Assembly (NCBI GenBank): GCA_965279195.1
Contig: CBDIHP010000045.1
Location: 124,001-188,000, forward strand
Direction: 5' to 3'
Source of the DNA: CBDIHP01 sp965279195
GTDB lineage: Bacteria; Planctomycetota; Planctomycetia; Isosphaerales; Isosphaeraceae
Length of the DNA stretch: 64,000 nucleotides
Shown: in pieces, positions 24,902 to 33,839 of the stretch
Numbering within the stretch: the stretch's first letter is position 1
Layout of the letters: the number at the start of each line of letters is the position of its first letter
Notes under the pieces: model-generated
What the model saw: the letters and a program-made list of their open reading frames with translations, nothing else
Databases searched by the model: none
What the model was told of the DNA's origin: nothing
Position numbers and translations under genes: made by a program

Positions 24902-25984
24902 TCAAGGGCGGGGCGATTCGGTGATCCAGGCCTCGTCGACGACCGCGTGATTGACGACCGATCGCTTGTCGGACGTGTAGACGACGTGGATTTTGCCATT
25001 CCGGGCCTGGAAGGCGATTGGGTAGCCGAAGTCGCCGGGGCCGTCGAGCAAGTTGCGTTCGAAGGCATAGGTCTTGTCGTTGTCGGTCGAGATGGCCAGG
25101 GTCAGCGGCGAGCGGCCCCGGAAGCTCTTGTTGTAGACCAGCAGCAGATGGCCGTTGGCGAGCGTCTGGAAGTCGACAGCGGCGTTGGGGTTGGGGAACG
25201 GCGAGTCGACGCCCTCGGTCCAGGTCATGCCGTTGTCGGTGGACTCGGCGCGGACGATGTATCCCTTGGTGTCCGGGCTGTAGTCGCCGCCGCGACGGCA
25301 GTAGGCGACGAGCTTGCCGTCGGGGAGCTGCACGACCGCCGGCTGGATGTTCCCCTTAGCGGACTTGATCCGGCCCCCCTCGCGCCAGGTGCGGGTCTTG
25401 GGGCTATAAAGAAGGAAGGCCGAAGTGCTACCCGCCCCGACCGACTCGGGGTCGTCGCCGACTTCCTTGTAGACGGGCAGGAGATAGTCGCCGTTGGCGA
25501 GGACGATCGGCCGGTTGCGGACCATCATCCCTTCCTCGGGGGCGAGGAGCGAGGCATCCGACCAGGTCTCCGCGCGGTCCTTCGAGACCTTCACCTGGAT
25601 CCGGGAGTTCGACCAGGTCGGCCCGAACCGCACGACGTAGAATAGCCAGACCAGCCCGTCGGGGCTCTGCCAGATGACTCCATTGCCCAGCGACCGGAAG
25701 GGGTCGCGGGCGACCTCGATCGGGGCCGACCACTTCGTCTCGCCCTTCTTGAGGCGCGAGCCGAAGACGGCGGTGTCGTTGGCGTACTCGCCCTGGCCGC
25801 CGTAGTAAACGAGGTAGAGGTCGCCATTGTCGAGTTCCGTGAGGCAGGCAGGATGCTTGTAGGGGCCGGTGGGGACCTCCTTGCCGAAGATCCTCGTGAA
25901 CTTCGGCGGCTCCGCGCCGAGGAGGGCGCTCGGGGAGAACAGGAGGGCGAAGAGCAGGGCGGTGAAGCTCGCGCGGCGTCGCAT
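24902..25984 (-). CDS. Exported sialidase-like (BNR/Asp-box) protein
   Basis: A 360-residue protein with a signal peptide (MRRRASFTALLFALLFSPSA, cleavage near AEPP). The body is a beta-propeller with Asp-box motifs, ESTDNGMTW being the clearest (S-x-D-x-G-x-x-W) and VSKDRAETW a second. This layout is that of the exo-alpha-sialidase-like family common in planctomycetes, where many members have no proven sialidase activity. The substrate is unknown, so glycan binding or hydrolysis is only a possibility. The ATG at 25984 gives a clean signal peptide. It is divergent from the beta-propeller gene at 26131. Confidence 0.8.
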   Translation of the reverse strand: MRRRASFTALLFALLFSPSALLGAEPPKFTRIFGKEVPTGPYKHPACLTELDNGDLYLVYYGGQGEYANDTAVFGSRLKKGETKWSAPIEVARDPFRSLGNGVIWQSPDGLVWLFYVVRFGPTWSNSRIQVKVSKDRAETWSDASLLAPEEGMMVRNRPIVLANGDYLLPVYKEVGDDPESVGAGSTSAFLLYSPKTRTWREGGRIKSAKGNIQPAVVQLPDGKLVAYCRRGGDYSPDTKGYIVRAESTDNGMTWTEGVDSPFPNPNAAVDFQTLANGHLLLVYNKSFRGRSPLTLAISTDNDKTYAFERNLLDGPGDFGYPIAFQARNGKIHVVYTSDKRSVVNHAVVDEAWITESPRP

Positions 25985-26130
25985 GCGTGGGTTCCGTCGA
26001 CGGGGTTCGGGAGTTCGCCCGAGCATAGCAAGCCGCGAGATCGCGGGCCATCCGTCGTCGGCGGTTGAGTTCGACCCCCGTGGGGAGTAGATTCGTCGCC
26101 AGTCCCGCCAACTCTCTCGCGAGGCCCGCG

Positions 26131-27237
26131 ATGATGTCGAAGCGAATTCAGCGTGCCTGGATGTGTTCCTGTCTGTTCGCCCTGATGACTTCGGCAACGA
26201 TGGCCGATGAGCATCGCTACCTGTACGTGGCGACGCCCGGAATCCGCAACTACCTCGAATACGGCGGCCATGGCGTCCTCGTCTTCGACATCGACCACGG
26301 CCACAAGTTCGTGAAGCGGATCCCCTTCGACGGCCTCAACGCCGAGGGGAAGCCCGACAACGTCAAGGGCATCTCCGCCAACGCCCAGACACGCCGGCTC
26401 TACATCTCGACGACGCGCACCCTCTCGTGCCTTGACCTGGTGACCGAGAAAATCCTCTGGGAGAAGTCCTACGAAGGGGGCTGCGACCGCATGTCGATGT
26501 CGCCCGACGGCTCGACGATCTACCTGCCCTCGTTCGAGAAGGATCATTGGAACATCGTCGATGCCGGCAGCGGTGACGTGAAGGCGAAGATCGTCCCCAG
26601 GTCCGGGGCCCACAACACCGTCTACGGCCGCGACGGTTCCAGGTGCTATCTCGCCGGCCTGAAGTCGCCCTTGCTGACCGTGGCCGATACCTCGAATCAC
26701 ACCGTCGCGAAGACGGTCGGCCCCTTCGCCGCCCCGATCCGGCCGTTCACGGTCAACGGGTTGCAGACGCGTTGCTTCGTGAACGTGAACGGGTTGCTCG
26801 GATTCGAGATCGGTGACATCCAGTCGGGCAAGAAGCTGCACCGGGTCGAGGTCGAGGGCTACAAGCAGGGCCCGGTCAAGCGTCACGGCTGCCCCAGCCA
26901 CGGCATCGGCCTGACGCCGGACGAGACCCAGATCTGGGTGGTCGACGCCTTCAACCAGATGGTCCACGTCTTCGACGCGACCGTGATGCCGCCGAAGCAG
27001 GTCGAGAGCCTCAAGGTCCGCGACGAACCGGGCTGGATCACGTTCACCATCGACGGCACCCTCGCCTACCCCTCGACGGGCGAGGTGTTCGACGTGAAAT
27101 CGCGGAAGATCATCGCCACGCTCGCCGACGAGAACAGCAAGCCGGTGATGAGCGAGAAGATGCTGGAGATCGATTTCGACGGGACAAACCCAATCCGCGC
27201 CGGCGATCAGTTCGGGATCGGGCGCGTCGTGAAATGA
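26131..27237 (+). CDS. Exported YncE/YVTN-type beta-propeller protein
   Basis: A 368-residue protein with a signal peptide (MMSKRIQRAWMCSCLFALMT, cleavage near MADEHR). The rest is a series of four-stranded blades of YVTN/NHL type: YLYVATPG, GISANAQTRRLYIS, MSMSPDGSTIYLPS, GRDGSRCYLAG and LTPDETQIWVVD. No catalytic residues are evident; such propellers usually bind a partner or ligand. GAGG precedes the tandem ATGs at 26131/26134. Possible co-regulation with the divergent sialidase-like gene is an inference from the shared 146-base gap. Confidence 0.75.
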   Translation: MMSKRIQRAWMCSCLFALMTSATMADEHRYLYVATPGIRNYLEYGGHGVLVFDIDHGHKFVKRIPFDGLNAEGKPDNVKGISANAQTRRLYISTTRTLSCLDLVTEKILWEKSYEGGCDRMSMSPDGSTIYLPSFEKDHWNIVDAGSGDVKAKIVPRSGAHNTVYGRDGSRCYLAGLKSPLLTVADTSNHTVAKTVGPFAAPIRPFTVNGLQTRCFVNVNGLLGFEIGDIQSGKKLHRVEVEGYKQGPVKRHGCPSHGIGLTPDETQIWVVDAFNQMVHVFDATVMPPKQVESLKVRDEPGWITFTIDGTLAYPSTGEVFDVKSRKIIATLADENSKPVMSEKMLEIDFDGTNPIRAGDQFGIGRVVK

Positions 27238-27281
27238 GTCGATCCGTCGAAGCGAGGCTTGGACCTGATGCGTAGGCTTCC

Positions 27282-27767
27282 TTACGGCTTGTCCTTCGCG
27301 ATGGCCGCGACCCTGGCTTCGACCGCCCGGACGTAATCGGCGGGGGCGAGCACGATCTGCACGCCCCGGACGCCGGCGGAAAGGGCGATCACGTCGAAGA
27401 GTTCGACGGTCTCATCCAGATAGACCGGGTAATCTTTCTTGCAGGCCAGGGCTGTGACGCCACCACGGATGTAGCCGGTGAGCGGCTGGACGTCCTTGAG
27501 CGGGACGGTGTCGACCTTGCGGTCGCCGGTGGCCTGGGCGAGCGCCTTGAGGTCGAGGTGGGTGTTGCCGGGGATCACCGCGAGGCAGACGCCGTTGCGA
27601 TCGCCCTTCGCGACGAGGGTCTTGAAGACCTGCTCGGGCGGCAGGCCGATCTTCGCCGCGACGGACTCCGCCGCGAGGTCGTCGGGATCGACCTCGTAGT
27701 CGCGGAGTTCGTACGAGATCCCCAGTCGGTCGAGCAGTCGGACGGCGTTGGTCTTCGGGATCGCCAC
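27282..27767 (-). CDS. ybaK: YbaK/EbsC-type aminoacyl-tRNA deacylase
   Basis: A 161-residue protein of the YbaK/ProX editing family, which hydrolyses mischarged Cys-tRNA(Pro) or related species. The family pattern is clear: TNAVRLLDRLGISYELRDYE at the start, QVFKTLVAKGD with the conserved Lys, GDRKVDTVPLKDVQPLTGYI, and VTALACKKDYPVYLDET. The start is GTG at 27767, the only one that places the family N-terminus correctly. It lies 8 bases after the ABM-domain gene, so they form a two-gene operon; the pairing has no obvious functional logic. Confidence 0.87.
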   Translation of the reverse strand: MAIPKTNAVRLLDRLGISYELRDYEVDPDDLAAESVAAKIGLPPEQVFKTLVAKGDRNGVCLAVIPGNTHLDLKALAQATGDRKVDTVPLKDVQPLTGYIRGGVTALACKKDYPVYLDETVELFDVIALSAGVRGVQIVLAPADYVRAVEARVAAIAKDKP

Positions 27768-27775
27768 GGCGCGGC

Positions 27776-28066
27776 TCAGGGTTCGAGGAGGTCGTAGAGT
27801 TCCGGAGTCCGGCTCTCGATGATCGGCCAGAGCCCGCCCTTGACGTACTCCTCGAAGTAAGGCGTGCCCCGGTGGGCGTCGAGCGCGGCCTGGTCGTCGT
27901 ACTGCTCGTAGAGGAAGAATGTGCGAGGGTCGGTCGGTGAGCGGTGCACGAGGTACATCCGGCACCCCGGCTCCTGTCGGGTCAGCGGGATCATTTTCTT
28001 CAAAAGCCCCGCGGCCGCCTCTTCCTCACCGGCCCGGATCAGGTACGTCACCGCCACGCAGACCAT
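27776..28066 (-). CDS. ABM-domain (YgiN-like) monooxygenase-type protein
   Basis: A 96-residue protein of the antibiotic-biosynthesis-monooxygenase fold: CVAVTYLIRAGEEEAAAGLL, then CRMYLVHRSPTDPRTFFLYE, then YDDQAALDAHRGTPYFEEYV. These small dimeric ferredoxin-like proteins include quinol oxidoreductases, heme monooxygenases and many of unknown role. The ATG at 28066 has GAGGTGG 5 bases upstream. It is the first gene of the operon with the YbaK-type deacylase. Confidence 0.82.
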   Translation of the reverse strand: MVCVAVTYLIRAGEEEAAAGLLKKMIPLTRQEPGCRMYLVHRSPTDPRTFFLYEQYDDQAALDAHRGTPYFEEYVKGGLWPIIESRTPELYDLLEP

Positions 28067-28172
28067 GGAGCCACCTCGCGATCCTGGAGCGCTCTCGACC
28101 CGGCCCGTATGATGACCGGCGAGGCCCGCCCCGCCAAGGGCCTGCCCTTCGGACTGACCTGAGAGAGAATCC

Positions 28173-28658
28173 ATGCCGATCTGGCTGCCCACGCTCGCGC
28201 TTCTGGCCGCACTCCAGACGTCACCAACCAAACCCGATCCGGAGCTGGAGAAACACCAGGGCGTCTGGAAGGTTCTGGGCTTCGTGCGCGAGGGGAACGA
28301 CACGCCCAAGGATCTGCTCACGGAGATGGAACGGGTCGTCGAAGGGGATCACGTCGTCTGGCGGCGGCAGGGGAAGAATTTCGCGGGGACCACGATGATC
28401 CTCGACCCGAAGGCGGATCCGAAGACCATCGACCTGATCCCCGACGGCGGCCGATCCCGCGGGAAGGTCGTGAAGGGGATCTACAGGTGGGACGGCGATC
28501 GTTTCGTGCTCTGCAACGGCGATCCGGACGCCCCGAGGCCGACCGAGTTTTCGGCCCCCAAAGGTTCCAGGCGGACGCTGATGACCTTCGAGAAGAGACC
28601 CGCCCAGCCTGCCCATTCCCGCAAGCCTGGCCTGTCACCCGCCGACCCCAAACGCTAG
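28173..28658 (+). CDS. TIGR03067-type planctomycete protein
   Basis: A 161-residue protein with a short hydrophobic leader (MPIWLPTLALLAALQ). The body matches the TIGR03067 pattern as I know it: PELEKHQGVWKVLGFVREG at the start, ILDPKADPKTIDLIP in the middle, then GIYRWDGDRFVLCNG and RPTEFSAPKGSRR. The family is abundant in planctomycetes, often exported, and has no established function. The fold is probably a small lipocalin-like or beta-barrel structure. It ends in a Pro/Lys tail and is followed after 56 bases by the gene at 28715. Confidence 0.75.
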   Translation: MPIWLPTLALLAALQTSPTKPDPELEKHQGVWKVLGFVREGNDTPKDLLTEMERVVEGDHVVWRRQGKNFAGTTMILDPKADPKTIDLIPDGGRSRGKVVKGIYRWDGDRFVLCNGDPDAPRPTEFSAPKGSRRTLMTFEKRPAQPAHSRKPGLSPADPKR

Positions 28659-28714
28659 AATTATCCCGTGTGGCCCGGGTGTTTTCAGGGCTGCCGAGCG
28701 CGAGGGGAGTGCCG

Positions 28715-29554
28715 ATGCGTCCGAGCTTCGAGGAGATCCAGTTCGCCGCCTACCAGCGTTTCGAGTCGCGGGGCGGGGGGCACGGCCACGACCAGGAAGA
28801 CTGGGCCCTCGCCGAGCAGTCGCTCCTGTTCTCGGGCAACTACGCCTGGATCTTCCGGACCGGGGCCGGCGCCGAGCCACCCGCCGTCACGAGCCACGCC
28901 CGGCAGCAGGTCTGCCGCTTCTGCGAACAGGCGTCGCCCCGGGTCAAATTCACCGCCCAGCACCCCGCGCTCCCCGACTGGACCGGACTCCCGCGACCCG
29001 TCGCCCTCGACCAGTGCGACGAGTGCCGCGAACAGTTCGTCGACGGCGTCGACCGCGAGGTCCCCGGCTTCCTGACCCAGGTCCTGCCCGAAGTCCGCAA
29101 GACTCCGAGCCTGTCCATCGCCGCACTCAAGGGACTGACCCGCGCCGCCCTGAGCGTGCTGCCGGGGAACTCACTGGACCTGTTCCCCGACGCGATCGAG
29201 TGGGTGTCGAACCCCGACCACGACCTCGACCGGCACTCGCTCCCGTTGATCCGGGTCTTGCTGCACGAGATCGGCCAGGAGGCCCCCGGCCCATGGTTCG
29301 CCCTCGCCCATCGCACCTCGTCCGACTTCCCCGGGCCGATGTTCCTGGCGTTCGCGGGCTTCGGCACGCTGACGCTCGAATACCCCATCCCCTTCTGCTC
29401 GGCCGACGAGGAACTCGACGGCGAGCATGTGGTCATCCCTCGCGTCTCGCTGCCGTCCGACATCGACCGCCCCTGGTTCTTCCCCCGGACGATCGAACTC
29501 GTCCCCACCGCCGCGCCGAAGCCCGCCCGGAGGTTCCCCGGCATCCTATCCTGA
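28715..29554 (+). CDS. DUF2934-like protein with two CxxC pairs
   Basis: A 279-residue protein. The N-terminus (EIQFAAYQRFESRGGGHGHD, then DWALAEQSLL) resembles the short DUF2934 helical domain. CRFC (about 69-72) and CDEC (about 107-110) could bind zinc, in a layout like an HNH-type or treble-clef knuckle. The remaining 160 residues are mixed alpha/beta and unrecognised. GAGGGGAG lies just before the ATG at 28715. The combination of these parts is not one I can name, so no function is given. Confidence 0.6.
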   Translation: MRPSFEEIQFAAYQRFESRGGGHGHDQEDWALAEQSLLFSGNYAWIFRTGAGAEPPAVTSHARQQVCRFCEQASPRVKFTAQHPALPDWTGLPRPVALDQCDECREQFVDGVDREVPGFLTQVLPEVRKTPSLSIAALKGLTRAALSVLPGNSLDLFPDAIEWVSNPDHDLDRHSLPLIRVLLHEIGQEAPGPWFALAHRTSSDFPGPMFLAFAGFGTLTLEYPIPFCSADEELDGEHVVIPRVSLPSDIDRPWFFPRTIELVPTAAPKPARRFPGILS

Positions 29555-29712
29555 ACCGACGGCACGACCGCTCCGGCCGGAACGGGGCAACGCGAATTTC
29601 CCAGATTCCCCCGTCGAGCGGGCGGGAATTGGGTAAACTGGAGGAAGACTGCCGCCCGTGACGGTGCGGGTGGTCGTCCTCCCACCTCGTCCCGCACCAC
29701 GGTCGTGACCTC

Positions 29713-30162
29713 ATGGGCGCGCCGACCCTCGGCCAGACTCCGTTCGTCTTGATCCGCCTCCGTGGTCGCGACTTCGCCGTCGCGATCGGGGATGTGGTCG
29801 AGGTCCTCCGCATGGCGGCCGTCCGCCCCATGCCCGAGGCTCCACCCTGGATCGTGGGTGTGCTCAACCTCCGGGGGCGCGGGGTGCCGATCATGGACCT
29901 GTCCCGACGATTCGGGCTGGAGTTCCGCACGATCGACCCGGAGATGGCGATCGTCGTCGTCCGCGTCGACCGGCACGAGGTGGGATTGATCGTGGATGAG
30001 GTCCTCGACGTCGTGGACCTCGATCCGGAGCACACCGACCTGGGCGGCAAGGTCCTCGGCGTCGCCCCGATCTTCTCGGCCCTGGCCCATGTGGGCGACC
30101 GCTCGATCCTGGTCCTCGACCTGCCCCGGATCGTCTCGGCGTCCGAGATCCCCTCCCCATGA
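29713..30162 (+). CDS. cheW: CheW-like chemosensory adaptor (first copy)
   Basis: A 149-residue single CheW domain coupling receptor to kinase: FVLIRLRGRDFAVAIGDVVE, IVGVLNLRGRGVPIMDLSRR and IVVVRVDRHEVGLIVDEVLD are all typical. It is the first gene of the chemosensory operon 29713-37878. Its stop overlaps the cheR start in ATGA, implying translational coupling. The nearest upstream gene on the same strand ends 158 bases earlier, so the operon promoter should lie in 29555-29712. Confidence 0.9.
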   Translation: MGAPTLGQTPFVLIRLRGRDFAVAIGDVVEVLRMAAVRPMPEAPPWIVGVLNLRGRGVPIMDLSRRFGLEFRTIDPEMAIVVVRVDRHEVGLIVDEVLDVVDLDPEHTDLGGKVLGVAPIFSALAHVGDRSILVLDLPRIVSASEIPSP

Positions 30163-31586
30163 CTCGCGTCCCTCCCCTGAGCGATCTCGTCGTCGAGCGG
30201 CTCCGGCGCATCGTCCGCGAGCACAGCGGCATCGTCGTGCCCGAGATCCGGCGCCCCGAGCTGGAATCCGCCTTCCGGCACCTCCAGCGGGCGGAGGATG
30301 TCGAGGATCCGGTCCGCTTGCTCGACGCCCTCGAAGGTTTACCCAACGGGACGCGGCTCCGGGCCGACCTGGTCAATTCGCTGACCATCCCCGAGACCTA
30401 TTTCTACCGCGACGCCGGCCAGTTCGAAGCGATCGAGACGTCGATCCTCCCCGAGATTTTCCGGAGGAAGGCGACCACTCGGACCGTCCGGATCTGGAGC
30501 GCGGGCTGCTCGACGGGCGAGGAGGCGTACTCGCTCGCGATCGCCGTCGACCGGGTGCTGCCCAAGGACGGCGGTTGGTCGGTGCGGATCGTGGCGACCG
30601 ACATCAACCCGAAGTCGCTCGCCCTCGCCCGCGAGGGGCACTACGGCGCCTGGTCATTCCGCCAGACGCCGCCGTGGCTCAAGCCGGGGTATTTCGACAA
30701 GGTCGGCGATCGCTTCGCGATCCAGCCGAGGGTCAAGGATCGCATCACGTTTCACGAATGGAACCTGAACGAGACCCGGCCCTGGCCGCACTCGCTCCAG
30801 GAGTTCGACTTGATCCTCTGCCGGAACGTCCTCATCTACTTCGACACCGAGACCGTCCGACAGCTATGCCGCCGGTTTCGCGATAGCCTCGCCGACGGCG
30901 GCTGGCTCGTGGTCGCCCCGGCCGAGCTGACCGTCCTCGATCGCGTGCCCCTGGATGTCGTCGAACTCCCCGGCTCGGTCGTCTATCGCAGGCCGATCCC
31001 CGAGCCTCAGGTGCCGAAGTTCCCGACGCTGATCCGTGTGCCAGTGGCCGCACCGCCAGCCCAGCCTGTCTCCGTCGCCCAGTCCAGACCGGCACAAGCA
31101 CCGACCCGGGAATGGGTCGTCGCTCAACTCGCCAGGCCAGATCGCGCGGCCGCCCTGGATGAGATCCTGCGACGGATGCAAGCGCCTGGCTCGCCAACGC
31201 GAATGGCGTACTGGGTCGCACGGGGACTGGCCGATCGAGGCCTCTGGCCCGAGGCCCTCGACTGGGCGGCGAGGGCCGCCGCCCGCGAGCCGCTGGCGGG
31301 TGATGCGTCCTACCTGCTCGGGATCGTCCGGCAGGAACTCGGGCAGCTGGATGACGCCCTCGATTCCTTCCGGCGCTGCGTGTTCGCGGATCCGAGCCAC
31401 GTCCTGGGGCATCTCGCGATGGCGGACTTGCTTCGCGACATGGGCCAGCCGAGACGGGAACGGGCGTCGCTCGATTGCGTCGAGCGCTGGGCGTCCGGGC
31501 GTGATCCGTCCGAGGTGCTGCCCGACACCGACGGCCTGACCGTGGGCAAGATCCTTCAGCGCCTGGCGACCCGGAGGCGAGCATGA
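30159..31586 (+). CDS. cheR: CheR-type receptor methyltransferase with C-terminal TPR
   Basis: A 475-residue protein. The N-terminal helical domain and SAM-dependent domain of CheR are present (TYFYRDAGQFEAIE, IWSAGCSTGEEAYSLAIA for SAM binding, FDLILCRNVLIYF). A Pro/Ala linker (about 285-315) leads to TPR-like repeats (GDASYLLGIVRQELGQLDDA). CheR with a TPR tail is the WspC-type layout. It methylates receptor glutamates to set sensitivity. It overlaps the genes on both sides by ATGA junctions, so three genes are translationally coupled. Confidence 0.92.
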   Translation: MTRVPPLSDLVVERLRRIVREHSGIVVPEIRRPELESAFRHLQRAEDVEDPVRLLDALEGLPNGTRLRADLVNSLTIPETYFYRDAGQFEAIETSILPEIFRRKATTRTVRIWSAGCSTGEEAYSLAIAVDRVLPKDGGWSVRIVATDINPKSLALAREGHYGAWSFRQTPPWLKPGYFDKVGDRFAIQPRVKDRITFHEWNLNETRPWPHSLQEFDLILCRNVLIYFDTETVRQLCRRFRDSLADGGWLVVAPAELTVLDRVPLDVVELPGSVVYRRPIPEPQVPKFPTLIRVPVAAPPAQPVSVAQSRPAQAPTREWVVAQLARPDRAAALDEILRRMQAPGSPTRMAYWVARGLADRGLWPEALDWAARAAAREPLAGDASYLLGIVRQELGQLDDALDSFRRCVFADPSHVLGHLAMADLLRDMGQPRRERASLDCVERWASGRDPSEVLPDTDGLTVGKILQRLATRRRA

Positions 31587-32116
31587 TCTCCCAGACCGAA
31601 GCCATCCTGGAAGCCCGCGCCCGGGCCCTGGCCCGGAACAGCCGCGAGGACGACCTCGGGCCGTCGCTCGACCTGATCCTCGTCGTCATCGGCGAGGAGC
31701 GTTACGGGCTCGAAATCGCGCGCGTCGATGAGATTCAGCCGCTCCGGGGCCTCGCCCCGATCCCCGGCACGCCGGCGTTCTGGTCGGGGATCATCAACCT
31801 CCGCGGGCGGCTCATCCCGGTCCTCGACCTGGCGGTCCTGCTCGGATTGCCCAGCACATCGCGGGGCGAGGATTCGACGATCGGACGACTCGTCGTCGTG
31901 GTCTCCTCGCCAAGCTTCACGGCGGCCCTTCGCGTGGACGAGGTCGCCGAGGTGCGCCGCGTGCCGCTCACGTCGATCCTGTCCGGGAGTGCGGGGACGT
32001 CGAGCGCCGTCCGCGACCTGGTGAAGGGCGTGACCTCCGACCTGATCACCGTGCTCGACCTGGACGCCGTCCTGGCCGACCCCCGCCTGTCCCACCAAGA
32101 TTCGACCAGCTTTTGA
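31583..32116 (+). CDS. cheW: CheW-like chemosensory adaptor (second copy)
   Basis: A 177-residue CheW domain with a 25-residue N-terminal extension. Family segments include LDLILVVIGEERYGLEIARV, IINLRGRLIPVLDLAVLLG and LRVDEVAEVRRVPLTS. Two CheW copies flanking a TPR-CheR match the WspB/WspD arrangement; this one would be the WspD counterpart. The ATGA overlap with cheR indicates coupling, and the receptor gene follows after 15 bases. Confidence 0.9.
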   Translation: MISQTEAILEARARALARNSREDDLGPSLDLILVVIGEERYGLEIARVDEIQPLRGLAPIPGTPAFWSGIINLRGRLIPVLDLAVLLGLPSTSRGEDSTIGRLVVVVSSPSFTAALRVDEVAEVRRVPLTSILSGSAGTSSAVRDLVKGVTSDLITVLDLDAVLADPRLSHQDSTSF

Positions 32117-32131
32117 CAGGGGTTCTGAACA

Positions 32132-33781
32132 ATGCGGTCCTCGATCTCGGTCAAACTCGGCCTCGGCTTCGGCCTGGTCCTCACCCTGCTGGTTGTCACC
32201 ACGGCGGTGGGGATCAACGCGCTCAAGAATTCCAACTCCGCGCTGGAGCGGATCTACGGCTCGAACGTCAAGACGCTCGGGACGCTCACCTCGATCATCA
32301 ACACGCTGATGCAGCACCGGACGGCCATCTTCCTGCATGTCCTCTCGCTGAACGACACGGAGATGAAGTCGTTCGACACGAAGATCCAGGAATACGACGC
32401 CGAGCTACGCAAGGGGTTCCAGACGATCGCCACCGACTCCAACATCGACCTGCAAGACCGCGAACTGGGTCGGGAATTGGTCAAGGTCTGGGGGAACTAC
32501 GCGAAATTCCGCGACGATGAACTCCTCCCGGTCTCCCGTCAGAAGAAGAACGAGCAAGCGATCAAGATGATTCAGGAGCAGGCATCCGATTACTTCAAGA
32601 CTATCAATGATTTGTTCATTAAATTGAACGACAACTGCGACAAGCGATCGAACGCGATGCTCGCCGAATCACGAGACGGTTACGACAAGAGTTTCTACGG
32701 GATGCTGGGCGTGCTCGGCCTGGCCCTCGTCTCGGGCATCCTGGTCTCCTCCGTCCTGTCTCGGGGGATCGTCAAGAATGTCGAGGCTCTGTCCTCGGCG
32801 GCCGATCGGCTCGCGGGCGGCGACCTGCAGAGCCGGGCGGTCGTGAAGACGAAGGATCAGCTCGGGCACCTGGCCAATGCGTTCAATGCGATGGCCGGCA
32901 AGCTCGACCAGGCGGACAAGACCCGCAGAAATGTCCAGAGGACGCTGAACGACGGGGTGCTCAGCCTGTCGTCGTCCAGCAGCGAGATCCTCGCCACGCT
33001 CACCCACTTCAACGGCGCGGCCAGCCAGCAGGCGGCGGCCGTGAGCGAGACCACCGCGACCGTCGACGAACTCCGCGCCATCGCCGAGCAGACCACCCGC
33101 AAGGCCGGCGACGTCGCCCAGCTCGCGCAGTCGTCGGTCCAGGTGGGCATCGACGGGACCCAGTCGGTCGAGGCGATCCTCAAGGGGATGCAGTCGATCC
33201 GCGAGAAGGTCGAAGCCATCGCGCAGGACATCCTGGCCCTCTCCGAGCAGACCCAGCAGATCGGCGAGATCACCGCGGCGGTGAACGACATCGCCGACCA
33301 GTCAAAGCTCCTCGCCCTGAACGCAACCATCGAGGCCGCCAAGGCGGGCGACCAGGGCAAGGGGTTCGCCGTCGTCGCCGCCGAGGTCCGCAACCTGGCG
33401 GAGCAGTCGAAGCAGTCCACCGCAAAGGTCCGCACCATCCTCGGCGACATCCAGAAGGCGACCCAGACGGCCGTCCTCGCAACGGAGCAGGGGAGCAAGG
33501 GGGTCGAGGCCGGCATGGCCCTGGCCGAACGGGCGGGCGACGTGATCCGAAGGCTCGGCGATTCGCTCAAGCAGGCGTCGCAGGCGGTGCAGCAGATCGT
33601 CGCCTCGGCCTCGCAGCAGAGTGCGGGCGTCGATCAGATCGCCTCGGCAATGCGCGAGATCAACCAGTCCACCCAGCAGTTCGTGCTCGGGGCCAGGCAG
33701 TCGAAGGAGGCCGTCGAGGGCCTCAACGAGCTGGCCGCGCGACTCCAGAATCTATCGAAGCAGGGGCCGGAGACCGCGTGA
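32132..33781 (+). CDS. Methyl-accepting chemotaxis-type receptor
   Basis: A 549-residue two-pass receptor. TM1 is at about 11-31, a periplasmic four-helix-bundle-like sensor at 32-190, TM2 at about 191-211, HAMP at 212-265, and the coiled-coil signalling domain at 285-545. The signalling tip reads IADQSKLLALNATIEAAKAG where most receptors have QTNLLALNAAIEAARAG, so the usual Asn is Lys and one Ala is Thr. That may tune coupling to the dedicated kinase. No soluble ligand domain is recognised; WspA-type receptors with this architecture respond to surface or envelope cues. Confidence 0.92.
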   Translation: MRSSISVKLGLGFGLVLTLLVVTTAVGINALKNSNSALERIYGSNVKTLGTLTSIINTLMQHRTAIFLHVLSLNDTEMKSFDTKIQEYDAELRKGFQTIATDSNIDLQDRELGRELVKVWGNYAKFRDDELLPVSRQKKNEQAIKMIQEQASDYFKTINDLFIKLNDNCDKRSNAMLAESRDGYDKSFYGMLGVLGLALVSGILVSSVLSRGIVKNVEALSSAADRLAGGDLQSRAVVKTKDQLGHLANAFNAMAGKLDQADKTRRNVQRTLNDGVLSLSSSSSEILATLTHFNGAASQQAAAVSETTATVDELRAIAEQTTRKAGDVAQLAQSSVQVGIDGTQSVEAILKGMQSIREKVEAIAQDILALSEQTQQIGEITAAVNDIADQSKLLALNATIEAAKAGDQGKGFAVVAAEVRNLAEQSKQSTAKVRTILGDIQKATQTAVLATEQGSKGVEAGMALAERAGDVIRRLGDSLKQASQAVQQIVASASQQSAGVDQIASAMREINQSTQQFVLGARQSKEAVEGLNELAARLQNLSKQGPETA

Positions 33782-33839
33782 CCGTTCACGTCGTTGATCG
33801 TGGATCCTTCGCGCCCGACGCCCCGAAACGAGCCGATCC

